NCBI GenBank assembly: GCA_036260255.1
Contig: DATAAF010000133.1
Span: forward strand, 1 to 22,270
DNA: 22,270 bases
Reading direction: 5' to 3'
From: DASZJY01 sp036260255
Lineage (GTDB): Bacteria; Actinomycetota; Acidimicrobiia; Acidimicrobiales; AC-14
Part shown: positions 20,421 to 22,270 of the stretch, piece after piece
Layout of the letters: each line of letters opens with the position of its first letter
How positions within the stretch are numbered: the stretch's first letter is position 1
The notes under the pieces: generated by a model
What the model saw: the letters and a program-made list of their open reading frames with translations, nothing else
Databases searched by the model: none
Told to the model about the DNA's origin: nothing
Program-made: the position numbers and the translations under genes

Positions 20421-22045
20421 GCCTTCCTGCGCCGCCGGGCCCGGGCCTGCCCGAACGTCGTCGTCGCCAGGAGGAGGACGGCGAGGGCGACGACGGGGGC
20501 ACGGCTCGACCGCGCCGGCTCGGGCGGTCCGGCACCGGCCATGCGGACCTGCATTCGATCGGGCCCGTCCACCCGCAGCGTGAGAGGGACGGACAGGAAG
20601 CGGCCGGGGCCGCCGTCGGCCTCGATCATCACGTTGTAGTCGCCCCTCGTCGACGGCCGGGGCAGCCGCTCGACCACCTCCCCGGCATCGACCACCTTGG
20701 GCGGGAGGGCCCCGGGCAGACCGGTGGGGGTGACGTAGCGGACGGTCACGACCGCGGGGGCGCTGAGGTCGAAGCGCAGGAGCGGCGTGTCGAGCCCGGG
20801 CGGGGGCGGCTCGACCACCGCCGCCTCGGCGGCCAGCGGGCGGTCGCGGCCCTCGGGCGGGACGACGCGCACGCCTCCCTTGGCCGGCACCACCCGCCAC
20901 CGCCCGACCTCCAGGTGCCCGAGCGTCTCTCCCGAGCCGGTGACCACCCGGAAATGGCGCTCGGGCGCGACGGTGACGCCTCCCCGCCCGAGGGCCACCG
21001 CCACCCGGATGGTGGGCGGCAGCTGGTCGGGACCGAGCGTGGCGGGACGGATCCCGCCGTAGTAGGCGGCCAGGATGTCCGACGCCGACATCCCCCGCAC
21101 CGCCTTGCCGTAGGCGCCGTGCTGGCTCATGCCGACGCCGTGGCCCCAGCCGCCGCCCTCGAACACCACCTTGTCGGCGGACGTCTTCAACGTGAAGCGG
21201 GGCGACGGCAGCGCCGAGGGCAGCCCGCCCGGCGCCCCCAGGGCCCCGTTGGCCCGTGCCCGGAAGTCCTCCGGCGCCATGCTGCGCTGGCTCAGGGCGC
21301 CGGCCGGGTCCTTCACCGTGAACATCACCGCGCCGGTGTCCCGGCCCACGTTCACCAACGTGAAGGGCGGGGCGACGCCCAGCAGGGGAACAAGAGCGGC
21401 GAGGGGGACGGCGTGGCTCCAGCGGTTGAGCCCACTGCGGGCGTCGTCGGGGTCGTTCACGGCGCGGAGGTACGGTTTGCCGCCGCTCGCCGAGCGGCCC
21501 CCGTTGGAGGACGAGTACAGGGCGAGGATGGGCTTCCCGCCCGAGAGGAGGACCTGGCGGGCGGTGGCGTTGACAGCGGCCACCCAGTTCGCTCCGCCGG
21601 GGCGCTGCTCGCTGGCCACGCCGATGTAGACCTGGCAGTCCTGGGTGGGGCAGATATCGGCCCCCGCCGCCCGCCAGGGGCTGTCCACCGCGTTGGCCTT
21701 CTGGTGGAGGGCGTACGTCCGGGCGGCTATGGCCTGGGCCCGCTGGGCGGCCGCCGGCCACTGGGGGGGGACCTCGGCGACGCCCTTCACGTAGTCCTCG
21801 ACGCCGACGTCGTTGATGACGGCGAGTCCCCCACCTCCGGGCGCCACCTCGATGGCGCCCCGATAGGTACCGACGCCCTCGGCGGTGACCGTCGCCGCGC
21901 CCTCGCCCGCCGGCTCGAAGCGGACCTTGTCGACGACCCAGCCGCGCTCCTCGGCGCCCGACGCGGGCGCGGGGAGAGGGCCGGCCGACGCCAGGGCCAG
22001 AACCGAAACCAGCGCGAACGCGGTGGGGGCGGAACGGACGCGCAT
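20417..22045 (-). CDS. SpoIID/LytB domain protein, exported and membrane-anchored
   Basis: A 542-residue surface protein. A signal peptide (residues about 1-30) is followed by a SpoIID/LytB domain to about 335, then a beta-rich region and a C-terminal hydrophobic anchor with a basic tail (PVVALAVLLLATTTFGQ, then RARRRRKA). SpoIID proteins are lytic transglycosylases that cut denuded peptidoglycan strands. The catalytic Glu is probably Glu91 in VAEVPPQWP, followed by RAQAIAARTYAL, with the partner motif GGWGHGVGMSQHGAYGKA (Trp300, His302). No sporulation genes are nearby, and such domains occur in non-spore-formers. The ATG has no Shine-Dalgarno; TAGCCT lies 12 bases upstream. Confidence 0.9.
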   Translation of the reverse strand: MRVRSAPTAFALVSVLALASAGPLPAPASGAEERGWVVDKVRFEPAGEGAATVTAEGVGTYRGAIEVAPGGGGLAVINDVGVEDYVKGVAEVPPQWPAAAQRAQAIAARTYALHQKANAVDSPWRAAGADICPTQDCQVYIGVASEQRPGGANWVAAVNATARQVLLSGGKPILALYSSSNGGRSASGGKPYLRAVNDPDDARSGLNRWSHAVPLAALVPLLGVAPPFTLVNVGRDTGAVMFTVKDPAGALSQRSMAPEDFRARANGALGAPGGLPSALPSPRFTLKTSADKVVFEGGGWGHGVGMSQHGAYGKAVRGMSASDILAAYYGGIRPATLGPDQLPPTIRVAVALGRGGVTVAPERHFRVVTGSGETLGHLEVGRWRVVPAKGGVRVVPPEGRDRPLAAEAAVVEPPPPGLDTPLLRFDLSAPAVVTVRYVTPTGLPGALPPKVVDAGEVVERLPRPSTRGDYNVMIEADGGPGRFLSVPLTLRVDGPDRMQVRMAGAGPPEPARSSRAPVVALAVLLLATTTFGQARARRRRKA

Positions 22046-22057
22046 CTGGGCGCCGAG

Positions 22058-22063
22058 AGGCTA
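22058..22063 (-). promoter_or_regulatory. -10 box TAGCCT of the SpoIID-like gene
   Basis: The minus strand reads TAGCCT 12 bases before the ATG, predicting an mRNA with about five leader bases and no Shine-Dalgarno. Confidence 0.4.
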
Positions 22064-22114
22064 ACCAAACACTCTCGTCCCGATCGAGCCCGGGGCGGTC
22101 CTCCTATCCTCCGC

Positions 22115-22270
22115 TCAGGCGCCGGCGGCCCGCTGCGCCTCCGCCTGAGCCATGAAGGCGGCCACCACGTCGGCGTCGGGCCCGGGCGGAGGCGCCGGCG
22201 CGCCGCCGCCCACCGGAGCCTCCGGGCGCCCGGGGGTCGTCCCCCGCGGCTCGGCGCCGGCTCCGGCCGG
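22115..22270 (-). CDS. C-terminus of an unidentified protein
   Basis: An open frame enters from the right edge and ends at TGA. The 51 visible residues are a Pro/Gly/Ala-rich linker (GGGAPAPPPGPDAD) followed by a short amphipathic helix VVAAFMAQAEAQRAAGA. This looks like the tail of a real protein because of the ordered last helix and the 69-base gap before the next gene on the strand. No family can be named. Confidence 0.45.
   Translation of the reverse strand, partial: PAGAGAEPRGTTPGRPEAPVGGGAPAPPPGPDADVVAAFMAQAEAQRAAGA

Noticed and set aside
20421..21761. N-terminal extension of the DUF5995 frame
   Set aside because: It is Arg/Gly/Pro-rich sequence overlapping the SpoIID gene in another frame; the family begins at the GTG 20420.
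1..22270. tRNA, rRNA, riboswitch or replication origin
   Set aside because: No cloverleaf, conserved rRNA stretch, known riboswitch core or DnaA-box cluster was recognised by reading; a covariance-model search would settle this.

Overview
The window is very GC-rich, gene-dense bacterial chromosome with strong third-position GC bias and many GTG starts. The gene content points to an actinobacterium: a 26-codon bL37-like ribosomal protein, a one-chain SpoIIE/RsbW regulator, a BsaP-like protein next to bioB, a DUF5995 protein and many apparently leaderless genes. Acidimicrobiia or a relative is my best guess, but the sequence alone does not prove it. No rRNA, tRNA, CRISPR array or intact mobile element was seen, and no gene-free gap exceeds 300 bases.

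Left part (1-6490): the start of a DUF192 gene and ychF lie on the minus strand. Divergent from ychF are a tiny bL37-like gene and a prolyl oligopeptidase with no ordinary start codon. The oligopeptidase converges on a GAF-PP2C-HATPase stress regulator, with a hairpin between them. The regulator is divergent from an alpha/beta hydrolase, which ends exactly where a small two-helix membrane protein gene ends.

Middle (6487-14094): a DUF2142-type membrane protein overlaps tail to tail with a secreted parallel beta-helix protein. Then comes a minus-strand operon of an HD-GYP/LuxR regulator followed by two SnoaL-like (NTF2-fold) proteins. Divergent from the regulator is a GH13 glycoside hydrolase. 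An 8-bp inverted repeat lies in the gap between them and could be an operator.

Right-middle (14297-18370): this accessory-looking stretch holds a truncated small gene, a small secreted Ala/Asp-rich protein, a DJ-1/PfpI protein, a TerB-like helical protein, a secreted LVIVD-repeat protein, a probable transposase relic and a GlsB-type membrane protein. The GlsB gene sits between two 11-bp direct repeats.

Right (18410-22270): bioB overlaps a small cysteine-rich BsaP-like gene. Upstream on the same strand, a SpoIID/LytB protein overlaps a DUF5995 gene. The window ends in the Pro/Ala-rich C-terminus of an unidentified protein.

The strongest window-wide signal is a TAnnnT hexamer placed 6-9 bases before the start codon of seven genes (12 bases for an eighth), none with a Shine-Dalgarno sequence. 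This is the layout of leaderless transcripts. The genes with good Shine-Dalgarno sequences are mostly the accessory, secreted or operon-internal ones.
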